A stretch of 64,000 nucleotides of DNA from Pantoea vagans. GTDB taxonomy: Bacteria; Pseudomonadota; Gammaproteobacteria; Enterobacterales; Enterobacteriaceae. The stretch lies in NCBI RefSeq assembly GCF_004792415.1, contig NZ_CP038853.1, forward strand, positions 1,674,001 through 1,738,000. The letters run 5' to 3'. Position 1 is the stretch's first letter; each line of letters begins with the position of its first letter. The notes beneath the pieces are model-generated. The model made no database searches. It saw only the letters and a program-made list of their open reading frames with translations, and had not been told where the DNA came from. A program made the translations under genes and the position numbers. Of the stretch, positions 50,541-59,108 are shown piece after piece.

Positions 50541-50852
50541 TTGAATCACGGAATACAGTTCAGTAACTGGCAGTGTTCATTCATGGGGAAATCAGTAAAC
50601 CAGGCATTCTCTGTACCCAGCACTTTTCAAACTGGCACCATGTTTCAAATAACTACGTCATCAGTAACGAAATCAGAAGAGAGAGGGATAGCCGAGGATC
50701 AAACGCACTGGCATGAAGAAAAGGCACCAGCATGGCTGGGAGCGGCAATGGAAAAGATTATTTCAGGTATCCCGGGTGGGTTTACAAAAGCTGCTGAATC
50801 TCCTGGCAGGACTAAAGGGCGTTATTTAAGGGCTAATGGGCTAATGGGCTAA
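50541..50852 (+). CDS. Hypothetical early phage-region protein
   Basis: A frame of up to 103 codons directly right of the operator array, where cro normally lies. The long form starts at TTG; an ATG at 50583 or 50640 is also possible, and none has a strong ribosome site. The sequence (EDQTHWHEEKAPAWLGAAMEK in the middle) shows no helix-turn-helix I can recognise and no known family. Its stop lies within three tandem copies of GGGCTAAT. It could be a decayed gene. Confidence 0.3.
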   Translation: MNHGIQFSNWQCSFMGKSVNQAFSVPSTFQTGTMFQITTSSVTKSEERGIAEDQTHWHEEKAPAWLGAAMEKIISGIPGGFTKAAESPGRTKGRYLRANGLMG

Positions 50853-50853
50853 T
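50830..50853. repeat. Three tandem copies of an 8-bp unit
   Basis: GGGCTAAT is repeated at 50830, 50838 and 50846. Because the unit is 8 bp, copy-number changes would shift the frame of the 3' end of the preceding frame. Confidence 0.8.
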
Positions 50854-51598
50854 GATAATAAGATTTTTACAATGCACCTGGCCATGATTACAAATCAGAC
50901 AAGTAGCATCAGGCACATTGCTAACGCTCTATCCCCGCGGTCAAACACCTTAAATGTTCCGCTGGTGGATATTAAAAATATTGATAATGCAGACATTAAT
51001 CTATGCCTGATGAAATCAGTCGATGCCGTTAGAAAGCATTCAGCCTGCATTTACAAAATAACACGCTGACAGTCTGGTGGATGCGAATGAGCATATTTGA
51101 GAAAAAAGCCATCAATGCATGGCGATGCGGGCAGGGCAATTGACGCTAATGTATTGCCTGTTTTGTGTATCAGAAAAGGTGAATGCCGGGGATTGCAGTT
51201 CGTGGCGCTCGATGCGACTAAATTAACGTTTGTGGAGAACTAATCGCGTGATCAATTTAACCAGGCATTCAGGATTACCGCCATTTCATTGCCTTCATTC
51301 TGCCTGTGGTCGCTTATGTCATGGACCAGGGCATTACGGGCTCAATATACCAGGGATTATTAACGAAGTTTGTTACAGCTTTGTCGACAGGGCTGTAGAC
51401 AATATAGATCAGTCGATGAAGGTGAAAATGCGAAAACTGACCGTATTGTCCATGATATATGCAGTATGCATGTGCGGGTCATTAGCGGGGAGTCAGAAAA
51501 AAACCAGATTATCTAATCGCATGAAAACGATGAACATGATGAGTGCTTCATTTCTCTCAAACTGTGTAAGCAATATTTCAGGGAGGTCAAAATAATTC
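50854..51598. other. Early phage region without a recognisable gene
   Basis: Several short frames occur, for example 50872-51069 and one starting at 51087 (MSIFEKKAINAWRCGQGN, then stop), but none has family similarity I recognise. The region should hold cII/excisionase-type genes in an intact phage, so it may be degenerate. Confidence 0.35.
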
Positions 51599-52492
51599 AT
51601 GAGCTTACTTCTGAAAATTAAGCCATTAGTAATTAGCCCGATGCTCGCCAAGCGTATTGGTTTGAATGAAGCGATAGTGCTGCAACAGATTTGCTACTGG
51701 CTGGAGGACACCCTATCTGGTGTCGAATATAACGGTACGCGCTGGGTTTATAACACTATCGAAGAGTGGACAAATCAGTTTCCATTTTGGTCATCGGACA
51801 CAGTTAAACGTACTCTGAAATCACTTAAAAAACGTGATTTGATTTTTGTAGAGCAGCTGAAAAAAACACAGCATGATCGGACTAATTACTACGCAATCAA
51901 TCATGCAAACCCACTGTTGGCCGATGAGGGTAATTTGCCCTCATCGAAGAATGCAATCCTCACTCGTCGGGCAGGGCACTCTGCTCTCTTCGACCGGGAC
52001 AGTCTGCCATCGTCCATAGGTGCAAATTGCCCTCCTCTTACAGAGAATACAACAGAGAATACAACAGAGATTACAACAACCCCTACTTGTCAGTTTGCTA
52101 CGCAATCAGACGATGAGTGGTCGTTCGTCAGGCGTTCCCGGAAAGTCTTATGCCATCTGAACAAGATTACCGGCGCTAAGTACACTGAGGCGCAGTCGTC
52201 GATGGGCCACATCCAGGCCCGGCTTAAAGATGCGTTTACAGTGGAAGAGCTTTGTCTGGTGGTGGATTACAAGCATGTCCACTGGGAAGGCACTCAGGAA
52301 TATCAGTATATGCGTCCCAAAACGTTGTTCATCCCTGGCAATCTGCCTGGCTATCTGCAGTCAGCTGCCAAATGGGATAAGGCCGGGCGCCCACCGCGTT
52401 CTGAGTGGAAAGCCCTGAAACGAAACATTCAGCGGGATATCACGGTGGTGCCAAAACCTGATTGCTCCGTGCCCCATGGTTTTCGCGGCTAA
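51599..52492 (+). CDS. Phage replication-type protein with conserved phage C-terminal domain
   Basis: A 297-residue protein. Residues 1-105 (KRIGLNEAIVLQQICYWLE, SSDTVKRTLKSLKKRDLIFVEQ) form a winged-helix, DNA-binding-like domain. A linker with TENTTENTTEITTTP comes from a 15-bp tandem repeat near 52038-52078. Residues ~185-270 (VLCHLNKITGAKYTEAQSS, LVVDYKHVHWEGT, YMRPKTLFIPGNLPGYLQSA) match the conserved C-terminal domain of phage replisome-organiser proteins. It likely acts in replication initiation. No helicase loader (P or DnaC-like) gene follows. Confidence 0.8.
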   Translation: MSLLLKIKPLVISPMLAKRIGLNEAIVLQQICYWLEDTLSGVEYNGTRWVYNTIEEWTNQFPFWSSDTVKRTLKSLKKRDLIFVEQLKKTQHDRTNYYAINHANPLLADEGNLPSSKNAILTRRAGHSALFDRDSLPSSIGANCPPLTENTTENTTEITTTPTCQFATQSDDEWSFVRRSRKVLCHLNKITGAKYTEAQSSMGHIQARLKDAFTVEELCLVVDYKHVHWEGTQEYQYMRPKTLFIPGNLPGYLQSAAKWDKAGRPPRSEWKALKRNIQRDITVVPKPDCSVPHGFRG

Positions 52493-52504
52493 AAGGAGAA
52501 CAAT

Positions 52505-52939
52505 ATGGTCAATAACGAATTAAAAGTTCTTAAATTAATTACCCGCAGAGGTCCGCTAAAGGTCCGCGAACTCTGCATGCTGACCGGCATGCATGAAACC
52601 ACTATAAAGCGTGTTATTAAACCACTCTTAACCAGAGGAGTGCTTAAACTTGTCAGCGACTGGCGTTATTCAATCAACAGCGAAATGGTCATAGAAGAGA
52701 GTGAACAATATCGCCAGCATGTAAAGCAGGCTACCTTGCTTGAGGCTAAAGGCTTTTGGTTGCGTGCGGTACAGGTATGGCGTGAAGCAATACTTGTAGC
52801 TCGATTGGATGCATCCCGAAGTGAAGCTAAAGAGAACTGCGATCGCTGTGCAATCAATGGAGCCCGGACTTACGTAAGTTATAGTGGGATTGAGACAGGG
52901 CGTATCCCTGAAAACACATTGCGTGAGGATCATCAGTGA
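52505..52939 (+). CDS. PerC-like phage transcriptional regulator
   Basis: A 144-residue protein with AAAGGAG upstream of its ATG. The N-terminal winged helix (VRELCMLTGMHETTIKRVIKPLLTRGVLK) resembles a MarR/replication-type DNA reader. The C-terminal half (ATLLEAKGFWLRAVQVWREA and NCDRCAINGARTY) resembles the PerC family of prophage-borne activators found across Enterobacteriaceae. It follows the replication-type gene by 12 bp in one operon. The target is unknown. Confidence 0.65.
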   Translation: MVNNELKVLKLITRRGPLKVRELCMLTGMHETTIKRVIKPLLTRGVLKLVSDWRYSINSEMVIEESEQYRQHVKQATLLEAKGFWLRAVQVWREAILVARLDASRSEAKENCDRCAINGARTYVSYSGIETGRIPENTLREDHQ

Positions 52940-53489
52940 AGGCAAGTCTACTGCGCCATTTCGGTGCCAATGAGATCGTATATCTGAATTATTAACTGCT
53001 GAACATTTATGAGGAGTATTTCGAAAGTAATTACAACATACAATATGTCATGTCAAACCAGTGGCAGGAGATTATGCGACATCTTTATCGCGGGTAAGTT
53101 TGACTTCCCCGGGTTGTTAAAGTCACTGATCGCGGCATTAAATCATTGACTGCGACAATCGTCAGTGCAAAGAGAAACTGGCTCAGCATGGGCAGACCAG
53201 ACAGTACAAACGATGGGTAGAGTGGCAGAACTGGGCATGACTCGGCAGCGAAGCTGACGTTTCTTATAGCATCGCCAGACATGGTCGGAAGAGAATGGCA
53301 ACGAATACCCATCATTTATTCGTGATATCGCTTTGCAGAGCGCCTCACGATGATCCGCACCAGGATACGAAAGTAGTTGAAGCAGAATATGGCAGCCAGG
53401 CTGAACCGTTATTCAGGTTCCTTAATTTCGCGACTAAATCTGGTGTAATCGCGACAAATGAAAAACTGAATGTGTGGGGAGAATTAAAT
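52940..53489. other. Gap upstream of gene Q with possible gene remnants
   Basis: About 550 bases. Fragments such as YKRWVEWQNWA in an interrupted frame near 53200 suggest decayed nin-type genes. An in-frame extension of Q back to 53295 exists but lacks similarity and is unlikely to be translated. Confidence 0.35.
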
Positions 53490-53918
53490 ATGCGTGATAT
53501 GTCACAGGTATTAGAACGTTGGGCAGGATGGGCTAAATCAGAAAGTCGCAACATCGGTTACCCAACAATTGCAGCAGGGTTTAAAGGGCTGCTGCCGCAG
53601 GATTCAAAATTAACGCTTAGATGTAGTGATGAAGACGGGCTGATTATAGAGGGTTGCCTGTCAAGGCTTAAAGCCAGACGTCCGGATGAGCACGCGCTCA
53701 TTGTGATGTATTACTTTTTCAATATTTCCAAGCGTACCCTTGCGAAGCAGGCTAAACGCGATGAGAAAATAGTAAGAATAGAAATACAGATGGCAGAAGG
53801 GTTTATTGAGGGATGTCTGGCAGCGTTGGATGTGCGGCTTGATATGGACGACGAATTGACGCCGAAAAAAAATTTTAAAAAACCTTTAATGCGGTCCGCA
53901 ACTTCTCTAGTATTCTGA
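53490..53918 (+). CDS. Phage antitermination protein Q
   Basis: A 142-residue protein of the antitermQ family. MRDMSQVLERWAGWAKSE, IAAGFKGLLPQ, SDEDGLIIEGCLSRLKARRP, NISKRTLAKQA and the C-terminal MAEGFIEGCLAAL are the expected blocks. Q loads on RNA polymerase at the late promoter and lets it read through the downstream terminator into lysis and tail genes. I use the ATG at 53490 because GGGGAG lies eight bases upstream and the family begins there. The last ~25 residues lie in a tandemly duplicated stretch and look divergent. Confidence 0.85.
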   Translation: MRDMSQVLERWAGWAKSESRNIGYPTIAAGFKGLLPQDSKLTLRCSDEDGLIIEGCLSRLKARRPDEHALIVMYYFFNISKRTLAKQAKRDEKIVRIEIQMAEGFIEGCLAALDVRLDMDDELTPKKNFKKPLMRSATSLVF

Positions 53919-54295
53919 TAAGGTTGATTGCTTTGAAGCAGGTTGAATGTGCTAATAAAATATTGAGCATTGAAATTCAGAATGCTGAAAAATTTATTAA
54001 GGGGCTGGATGCGCGGCTTGATCGGGGCGACGAATTGACCGAAAAATTTTTAAAAACTTCTCACGCGGTCCGCGACTTCTTTAGTATTCTGATAAAGTCG
54101 ACTCTTGTGACGCAGGCAGAAAACGATAAGAAGATAGAAGAAATCAAAGCTAATATAGCTGAAGGCTTTATTGCGGTGTGTCTGACAACGTTGAATGCAG
54201 GCATTGTAAGGAAGAAGAGTTGACGCAAAAAAATATAAAAAAACGCTAGCGCGGTCCGCAATTTCCCTGGTAATGTGATAAGGTCGATTACCCGC
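53728..54295 (+). repeat. Three degenerate tandem copies of the 3' end of Q and its downstream region
   Basis: A ~175-190-bp unit recurs three times. Each has a segment like Q residues RTLAKQAKRDEKIVRIEIQ followed by an EGFI-type helix, then LD-RLD-GDELT-like coding, then GCGGTCCGC (53891, 54065, 54251) and TTC-TAGTATTCTGATAA-type sequence. Copies 2 and 3 fall in a second frame, 53924-54223, encoding about 99 residues (QNAEKFIKGLDARLDRGDEL and IAEGFIAVCLTTLNAG). Identity between units has decayed substantially. Confidence 0.7.
53924..54223 (+). pseudogene. Duplicated C-terminal fragment of Q
   Basis: A ~99-codon frame directly after Q that consists of two degraded copies of Q's C-terminal helices (KKIEEIKANIAEGFIAVC compare EKIVRIEIQMAEGFIEGC). 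It lacks the Q N-terminal part and a good ribosome site. I treat it as a by-product of tandem duplication, though a small translated protein cannot be excluded. Confidence 0.55.
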
Positions 54296-54338
54296 TAATG
54301 CAGATTATCGGCAAAAGTCAGTTCCTGATGTGGATGTC

Positions 54339-54376
54339 AAAACGCCTCAGACCTCACCAGTCTGGAGGCGTTTTTA
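54339..54376 (+). terminator. Terminator downstream of Q, candidate tR'
   Basis: AACGCCT-AGAC pairs with GTCT-AGGCGTT (one bulged base in each arm) and TTTTT follows. Its place just after Q and before the lysis genes matches the lambdoid tR' that Q overcomes. Confidence 0.8.
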
Positions 54377-54912
54377 TTTATCCCCTATAAAGGATAAGTC
54401 CTCATCTATCCCCTTGCGGGGATAAGATCCTGACCACTGTTGCCATATGTTAGGCAGTTAACCACGTAGTGCCAACGCTACTACCCTAGGAATGAAAGCA
54501 GATTTAATCCCCTTCAAATAAACCCGGTGCAGCCAGAATCCGCACATAGGCTTTCTCAGGATATATTTGAGGCCCTCATTCAGGCCGAAATGCGTTAACA
54601 GGCGTTAGAAACGGCGCTGGATGCGCAGGGAAAGCGGCTTGAATGAGTTACAACCTGATCGCTTTAGATATTCTGATTAAATGGCTCACTTCGGCGGGCC
54701 TTTTTTATTTCAACCTGCCAGCACCCAGAATACCGTAATTTTCAGGATGGCCATCAGCGACTTTTATGCAAAAAAATCCGTACAGCGGCGTGTTCTTTCT
54801 CATTAGCTACCCAACGGCGACCAGGCTTTTGTATCTCAATAGCCTGAAAGCTAACGGTCTTGTCCGGCTCGGAAAATAGACAATTTCTAATTGGTCAATT
54901 CCCCGAACCGGG
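54377..54912. other. Decayed phage sequence with remnants and a second terminator
   Basis: Interrupted frames give peptide traces such as EALIQAEMR-stop-QALETALDAQGKRLE-stop (near 54570-54645) and MAISDFYAKKSVQRRVLSH-stop (from about 54750). The first looks like the tail end of a phage structural gene, but I cannot name it. A terminator, GGCTCAC-TTCG-GCGGGCC-TTTTTT, lies at 54683-54706. No intact gene is present. Confidence 0.45.
54683..54706 (+). terminator. Second terminator between Q and the holin gene
   Basis: GGCTCAC-TTCG-GCGGGCC with one mismatch and one G-T pair, then T6. Confidence 0.65.
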
Positions 54913-55269
54913 ATGGATATGTTTCGTATGAATCAACATGCAGACACTGCAATCAGCGGAGGCACCTGGATGGCAACTCTTTCGAGCCTGGCAGGTGTCG
55001 TGACACTCGACAGGGTGTACATGGTCACCGCCCTGGCAGGCTTGGTGATAGCCATCTTTGGGTATCTGGACAAACACCGTACAGAGACATTAAAGCGCAA
55101 AGAAATTGAACAAAACATGCTTAGCGAGCAGGAGCGCCTTGAACTGGACCGCGTTCGTGCACAGGCGGTGCTCGATTACCTCAACGGGTCTAAAGACTCA
55201 CCTGCTGTACAGAAATCACCACAGGTCATCCAGGGCATTAACAGGGTGCTCGACTCCGTCAAGGATTAA
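54913..55269 (+). CDS. Phage holin
   Basis: A 118-residue protein with a transmembrane segment at about 36-55 (DRVYMVTALAGLVIAIFGYLD), possibly a weaker one before it (WMATLSSLAGVVT), and a long charged C-terminal helix. The layout and its place six bases before the endolysin gene indicate the holin, which controls lysis timing at the inner membrane. It resembles the HP1-type holins of enteric prophages. The start could be one of three nearby ATGs (54913, 54919, 54928). Confidence 0.7.
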   Translation: MDMFRMNQHADTAISGGTWMATLSSLAGVVTLDRVYMVTALAGLVIAIFGYLDKHRTETLKRKEIEQNMLSEQERLELDRVRAQAVLDYLNGSKDSPAVQKSPQVIQGINRVLDSVKD

Positions 55270-55274
55270 ACATA

Positions 55275-55811
55275 ATGCTATCCCCACAGCTGAAAACAAA
55301 GCTAAGTGCAGCAATGCTGGCACTGATTGCTGCTGGTGCATCAGCGCCCACCCTGATGGAACAGTTCCAGAAGGAGAAAGAGGGAAGCAGCCTGAAAGCT
55401 TATGCTGACGCGGGTGGCGTGTGGACGATCTGCGGCGGCGTAACGCAAATAAAAGGTAAGTCAGTCCTACAGGGCATGAAGCTGACAGCCGATCAGTGCC
55501 GGATCCTCGACAGAGCGGAGCAGGCTAAGGCGCTGGCATGGGTAAACAGGCATGTAACCGTTCCGCTGACGGATCCACAGAGAGTCGGAATTGCTTCGTT
55601 TTGTCCCTGGAATATTGGTCCTGGTAAATGTCTGCCGTCATCATTTTACCGTAAGCTGAATGCCGGGAATCGCAGGGGCGCATGTGCAGAGATGAAACGC
55701 TGGATATTTGACGGGGGTAAAGACTGCCGCATACGCTCTAACCACTGCTTTGGACAGGTTGTGCGTCGCGATCAGGAATCAGAGTTAACGTGCTGGGGGC
55801 TGGATCAATGA
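55275..55811 (+). CDS. Signal-arrest-release endolysin (GH24 lysozyme)
   Basis: A 178-residue muramidase. The N-terminal Ala/Gly-rich weakly hydrophobic segment (about 10-26, LSAAMLALIAAGASAP) is a signal-arrest-release anchor, as in phage 21 and P1 lysozymes. The catalytic triad E36, D45 and T51 (EGSSLKAYADAGGVWTICGG) keeps the E-8-D-5-T spacing. The extra cysteines (TICGG, CPWNIGPGKC, GACAEM) may take part in disulfide control. AAGGA precedes the ATG. It overlaps Rz by four bases. Confidence 0.9.
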   Translation: MLSPQLKTKLSAAMLALIAAGASAPTLMEQFQKEKEGSSLKAYADAGGVWTICGGVTQIKGKSVLQGMKLTADQCRILDRAEQAKALAWVNRHVTVPLTDPQRVGIASFCPWNIGPGKCLPSSFYRKLNAGNRRGACAEMKRWIFDGGKDCRIRSNHCFGQVVRRDQESELTCWGLDQ

Positions 55812-56266
55812 CGAGATTACTGCTGATAAGTATTGCGGTAGTAATGTGTCTGACCTGTGCAGGATTGCTGGCACTTCATTATCACGAGCAGGCTGTCACA
55901 TTTGAATCTCAGCGCGACAAGGTAAAAGAACAACTGAGGCTGGCTAATGACACCATTATCAATTTGCAGATGCGCCAGCGCGATGTGGCCGCGCTTGATG
56001 CGAAATATACAAAGGAACTGGCAGAGGCTAAAGCCGGGCTTGATTCTCTTCAGCAGTGCGTTAGCTCTGGTAAGTGCAGGCTGCACCTCAACGCAACCTG
56101 CCCCAGAGGTGAGGCCACCATCACCGCCGGCCTGGATGTTGCAGCCAGCCCCGGACTTACTGACGCCGCTCAACGGAATTATTTCATCCTCAGAAAGCGA
56201 ATCAGCCTTGCCGGAAAACAGATAGCGGGATTGCAGCAGTACATCAAAGAGCAGTGCCTGAGGTAG
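55808..56266 (+). CDS. i-spanin Rz
   Basis: A 152-residue inner-membrane spanin subunit: N-terminal transmembrane anchor (about 3-21), then a long coiled-coil (HEQAVTFESQRDKVKEQLR and KYTKELAEAKAGLDSLQ) and a Cys-containing periplasmic end. It overlaps the endolysin stop (ATGA); an in-frame ATG six codons earlier is inside the lysozyme gene. With Rz1 it fuses inner and outer membranes in the last step of lysis. The Rz1 gene is fully embedded in its +1 frame. Confidence 0.85.
   Translation: MTRLLLISIAVVMCLTCAGLLALHYHEQAVTFESQRDKVKEQLRLANDTIINLQMRQRDVAALDAKYTKELAEAKAGLDSLQQCVSSGKCRLHLNATCPRGEATITAGLDVAASPGLTDAAQRNYFILRKRISLAGKQIAGLQQYIKEQCLR
55998..56225 (+). CDS. o-spanin lipoprotein Rz1, nested in Rz
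   Basis: A 75-residue frame in the +1 phase inside Rz. MRNIQRNWQRLKPGLILFSS is the signal region, the lipobox is LVSAGC (Cys near residue 29), and the mature part is Pro-rich (TSTQPAPEVRPPSPPAW), exactly the Rz1 design. A longer start at 55947 is possible but unneeded. It would be an outer-membrane lipoprotein that binds Rz across the periplasm. Confidence 0.8.
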   Translation: MRNIQRNWQRLKPGLILFSSALALVSAGCTSTQPAPEVRPPSPPAWMLQPAPDLLTPLNGIISSSESESALPENR

Positions 56267-56318
56267 AAAACTGATGTTTATTTTTTTGTACCAGCAATTT
56301 ACCCAGCCGATTCATCTG

Positions 56319-56343
56319 GCCCTGCATAAAGCGGGGCTTTTTT
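56319..56343 (+). terminator. Terminator after the lysis cassette
   Basis: GCCCTGC-ATAAA-GCGGGGC (one mismatch) is followed by T6. Confidence 0.8.
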
Positions 56344-56969
56344 ATGTGCCTGACCCGGGCATACCTTATCCCGGAGTCTGCAAAAATCGAGCCTTAAAGC
56401 CCCCCTCAGAATTGCGAATATCTTAGCCAGGCCTGACAGCTCATGGCGTACGACCTGACGGCTCGATAACTCGCTGCAATTGCTCCTTTTGAAGCGCGGG
56501 AAAGTAGATCTGCACAGTGTGACAGCAAAATGCCAAAAAACAGTAGTCCTGTAACAAAAATTTCTGGATAGGGGCATCGAAAATACCCGGAAGCTCACAG
56601 TCAGCTCCCTGTAATCGGAAGCCCGAGAGGTCCTGGATGGGAATACATCAGGCGTTATGCCGGAACCGGCGGCGGCTGGTCAGATCGTAAGGGATGGAGC
56701 ACAAAGTATGTCATCAGTTCTGATGACAGCCTTCACACACTCAGAGATAAGGCCAGCAGCGCCTCACGAACCAGCATTCTACTGACGATAAATCGGCATG
56801 TATTAATCACTTTAAATCAATATCTTATGAAGATTTGGCAGGTGGTGCCATAAAGGGTAGCGTGCGGCTCGATTCAGCGACGTGACAAGCCCTGGCGTCG
56901 CGGCCCGCGACGATACCGATTTTGTATAGGTCCACTTTAGGCTAATGAAAACTGCAAGAGGGTTATCCG
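56344..56969. other. Gap where head genes would be expected; degraded frame near 56570-56850
   Basis: Only a startless open stretch is readable, about 56570-56850 on the + strand (WEYIRRYAGTGGGWSDRKGW, then KYVISSDDSLHTLRDKASS). I do not recognise it. No terminase, portal, capsid or head-tail connector sequence is visible. It is probably the scar of deleted packaging and head genes. Confidence 0.45.
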
Positions 56970-57506
56970 TTGAACAACGACAGCACGCAGCCTGGCTATC
57001 TGATCCCCACAGATACAGGCCCGGAATACGATGAGGCACTGGAGCATCAGATCAGTCGATGGATATGTGGCGTAACCGGACTGGCGACCGACATGGTGAT
57101 GCCACGCTGGACAGAGCCGCAATCTCAGAAAGGATTGACCTGGTGCGGATTTGGTTTATCAGTCACCCCGCGTGATGGCACGCCGGCAACTATTCAGGGA
57201 GATGAAAGCAGCGAGCAGTGGACATGGGAGCAGGTGACGGTGCTGAGTAGTTTTTATGGTCCGTCCGGCGCTGGCATGGCCTCGCGATTCAGAGAGGGCA
57301 TCGCAGTGGAACAGAATGCTGCCACGCTTCGTAGCGCGGCAGGTCTTTCACTTATCGAAACCGGGACAATCTCTGACCTGTCCCGGTTTATCGATAACGA
57401 ATGGGTGCGCCGTTATGACATCACTACGACGCTTTCCCGCAAAAACATCCGTACCTATGGCGTTAAATCGCTGGTGGACGGTTCCATATCAATCACCGGA
57501 GAATAA
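56970..57506 (+). CDS. Phage neck-terminator-like protein (LIC_12616 type)
   Basis: A 178-residue protein starting at TTG (AGAGGG upstream; MNNDSTQPGYLIPTDTGPEYD). The pattern HQISRWICGVTGLATDMVMPRW with MASRFREGI resembles the neck/gateway terminator proteins of myophages that cap the tail tube. It lies four bases before the sheath gene, as in related contractile phages. If no head exists, this protein could instead cap a headless tail. Family assignment is from memory of this synteny and moderately sure. Confidence 0.65.
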   Translation: MNNDSTQPGYLIPTDTGPEYDEALEHQISRWICGVTGLATDMVMPRWTEPQSQKGLTWCGFGLSVTPRDGTPATIQGDESSEQWTWEQVTVLSSFYGPSGAGMASRFREGIAVEQNAATLRSAAGLSLIETGTISDLSRFIDNEWVRRYDITTTLSRKNIRTYGVKSLVDGSISITGE

Positions 57507-57509
57507 CTT

Positions 57510-58655
57510 ATGGCACAGGGCTTACCTGTATCCAGCATTGTAAATGTTGACGTGATTCTGTCGCCCGCTGCGGCGGCAGGTCGTAATTTTGGTTCACTGC
57601 TCATTCTGGGCACTTCAACGGTCATTCCGGTGACCGAGCGCCTGCGGCTTTATACCCGTACAGAAGACATTAGCGCAGATTTTGGGGCAGACAGCCCCGA
57701 ATATGCGGCTGCACAGGTTTATTTTTCTCAGTCACCGCAGCCGACGCAGGTCTATATCGGGCGCTGGGCAAAAACGCTGGAAGCCGGCGTGGCCGGTAGC
57801 ACTGAAACACTGGCGCAGGCTGTCACCGCCGTTCTTCAGTTCACCAACTGGTACGGCCTGGCCATTGCTGATAAAGACGATCTGACCGCAGCGGATATCA
57901 CAGCCACCGCTGCTGCTATTCAGGCGTCAGGCGAGAGCCGCATCTTTGCTGTGACTTCTGCAGATTCCGACATTCCTGATCCAGCGTCATCCACCGATAT
58001 TGCATCAACGCTGAAAAAAGCGGGTTACAGCCGGACTTTCATTCAGTACTCAACAACCAGCAAATATGCTGCGCTGTCAGCATTCGGGCGCGCCTTTACG
58101 GTGAATTTCACCGGCAGTAACACCACCATCACGATGAAATTCAAAGATGAACCCGGCGTAGCTTATGAAACGCTGAGCAATGCTGCAGCGGCAGCGATCG
58201 ATGCGAAAAATGCCAACGTCTATGTCTATTACGCGAATGACACGGCAATCCTTCAGCAGGGCGTTATGGCTAACGGCGATTTCTTCGATGAACGTCACGG
58301 GCTGGACTGGCTGCAGAACTTTGTACAGACCAACTATTTCAATCTGCTTTACACCTCACAGACCAAAATTCCCCAGACTGACGCGGGCGGGACCCGGCTG
58401 CTGGCTAATGTGGAGCAGTCAATGGAGCAGGCAGAAAAGAACGGTCTTATTGCGCCGGGCGTCTGGAATGGTGGCCCGATTGGAGAGCTTTCATCCGGCG
58501 ATACCCTGACAAAAGGGTATTACTGCTATATCACACCCATCGCTGAACAGGCACAGGCCGATCGCGATAAGCGCAAAGCTCCCCTGCTGCAGATGGCCTG
58601 TAAGCTGGCAGGTGCGGTGCATTATGGCGATGTTCAGATCAACGTAGTCCGTTAA
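57510..58655 (+). CDS. Contractile tail sheath protein (DUF3383 type)
   Basis: A 381-residue protein. [41 protein letters not shown] and [11 protein letters not shown] match DUF3383, sheath-like proteins of contractile phages; the C-terminus ([20 protein letters not shown]) fits the end of that family. Sheath contraction drives the tube through the target envelope. It is followed ten bases later by the tube gene, the usual sheath-tube order, which makes this a contractile (myovirus-type) tail. Confidence 0.82.
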   Translation: MAQGLPVSSIVNVDVILSPAAAAGRNFGSLLILGTSTVIPVTERLRLYTRTEDISADFGADSPEYAAAQVYFSQSPQPTQVYIGRWAKTLEAGVAGSTETLAQAVTAVLQFTNWYGLAIADKDDLTAADITATAAAIQASGESRIFAVTSADSDIPDPASSTDIASTLKKAGYSRTFIQYSTTSKYAALSAFGRAFTVNFTGSNTTITMKFKDEPGVAYETLSNAAAAAIDAKNANVYVYYANDTAILQQGVMANGDFFDERHGLDWLQNFVQTNYFNLLYTSQTKIPQTDAGGTRLLANVEQSMEQAEKNGLIAPGVWNGGPIGELSSGDTLTKGYYCYITPIAEQAQADRDKRKAPLLQMACKLAGAVHYGDVQINVVR

Positions 58656-58665
58656 GGGGATTCTT

Positions 58666-59106
58666 ATGAGTACTTATAGTTTTATTGATGTTACAGCGTC
58701 GCTGGCCGGTCCTTCAGGTGCCGTGGACCTGGGTTACGGAGCCGCAAACTCTGAGGAGGGGATTGTGGTTGCCATGACCGAGGCCAAAAACACGATGACA
58801 ACGGGTGCAGATGGTGAAGGCATGCACAGCCTGCATGCGGGAAAAAGTGGCACAGTGACGATTAATCTCCTGAAAACCTCACCCGTGAATAAGAAGCTCT
58901 CAATCATGTACAACGCGCAGAGTCTTTCTTCCACGCTGTGGGGTAATAACGTGATTGTTGTGCGTAATACCGCATCCGGTGATTTGGTCACTGCGCGCGG
59001 TTGCGCTTTCCAGAAAGTACCGGACTTCAGTAACCCGAAGGTAGCAGGAACGGTAGCGTGGGTTTTTGACTGCATCAAAATCGATAAACTGCTCGGGGAA
59101 TATTGA
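58666..59106 (+). CDS. Tail tube protein (DUF3277 / KPP10 ORF10 type)
   Basis: A 146-residue protein: STYSFIDVTASLAGPSGAVDLG, MTTGADGEGMHSLHAGKSGTV (cut to its core) and the C-terminus KVAGTVAWVFDCIKID are typical of the tail-tube family found next to DUF3383 sheaths. It should form stacked hexameric rings inside the sheath. AAGGGG precedes the ATG. Confidence 0.82.
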   Translation: MSTYSFIDVTASLAGPSGAVDLGYGAANSEEGIVVAMTEAKNTMTTGADGEGMHSLHAGKSGTVTINLLKTSPVNKKLSIMYNAQSLSSTLWGNNVIVVRNTASGDLVTARGCAFQKVPDFSNPKVAGTVAWVFDCIKIDKLLGEY

Positions 59107-59108
59107 TT

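Noticed and set aside
51230..51595. 121-codon frame before the phage replication-type gene
   Set aside because: No start signal or family; it is Cys/Met/Ser-rich and probably chance or decay.
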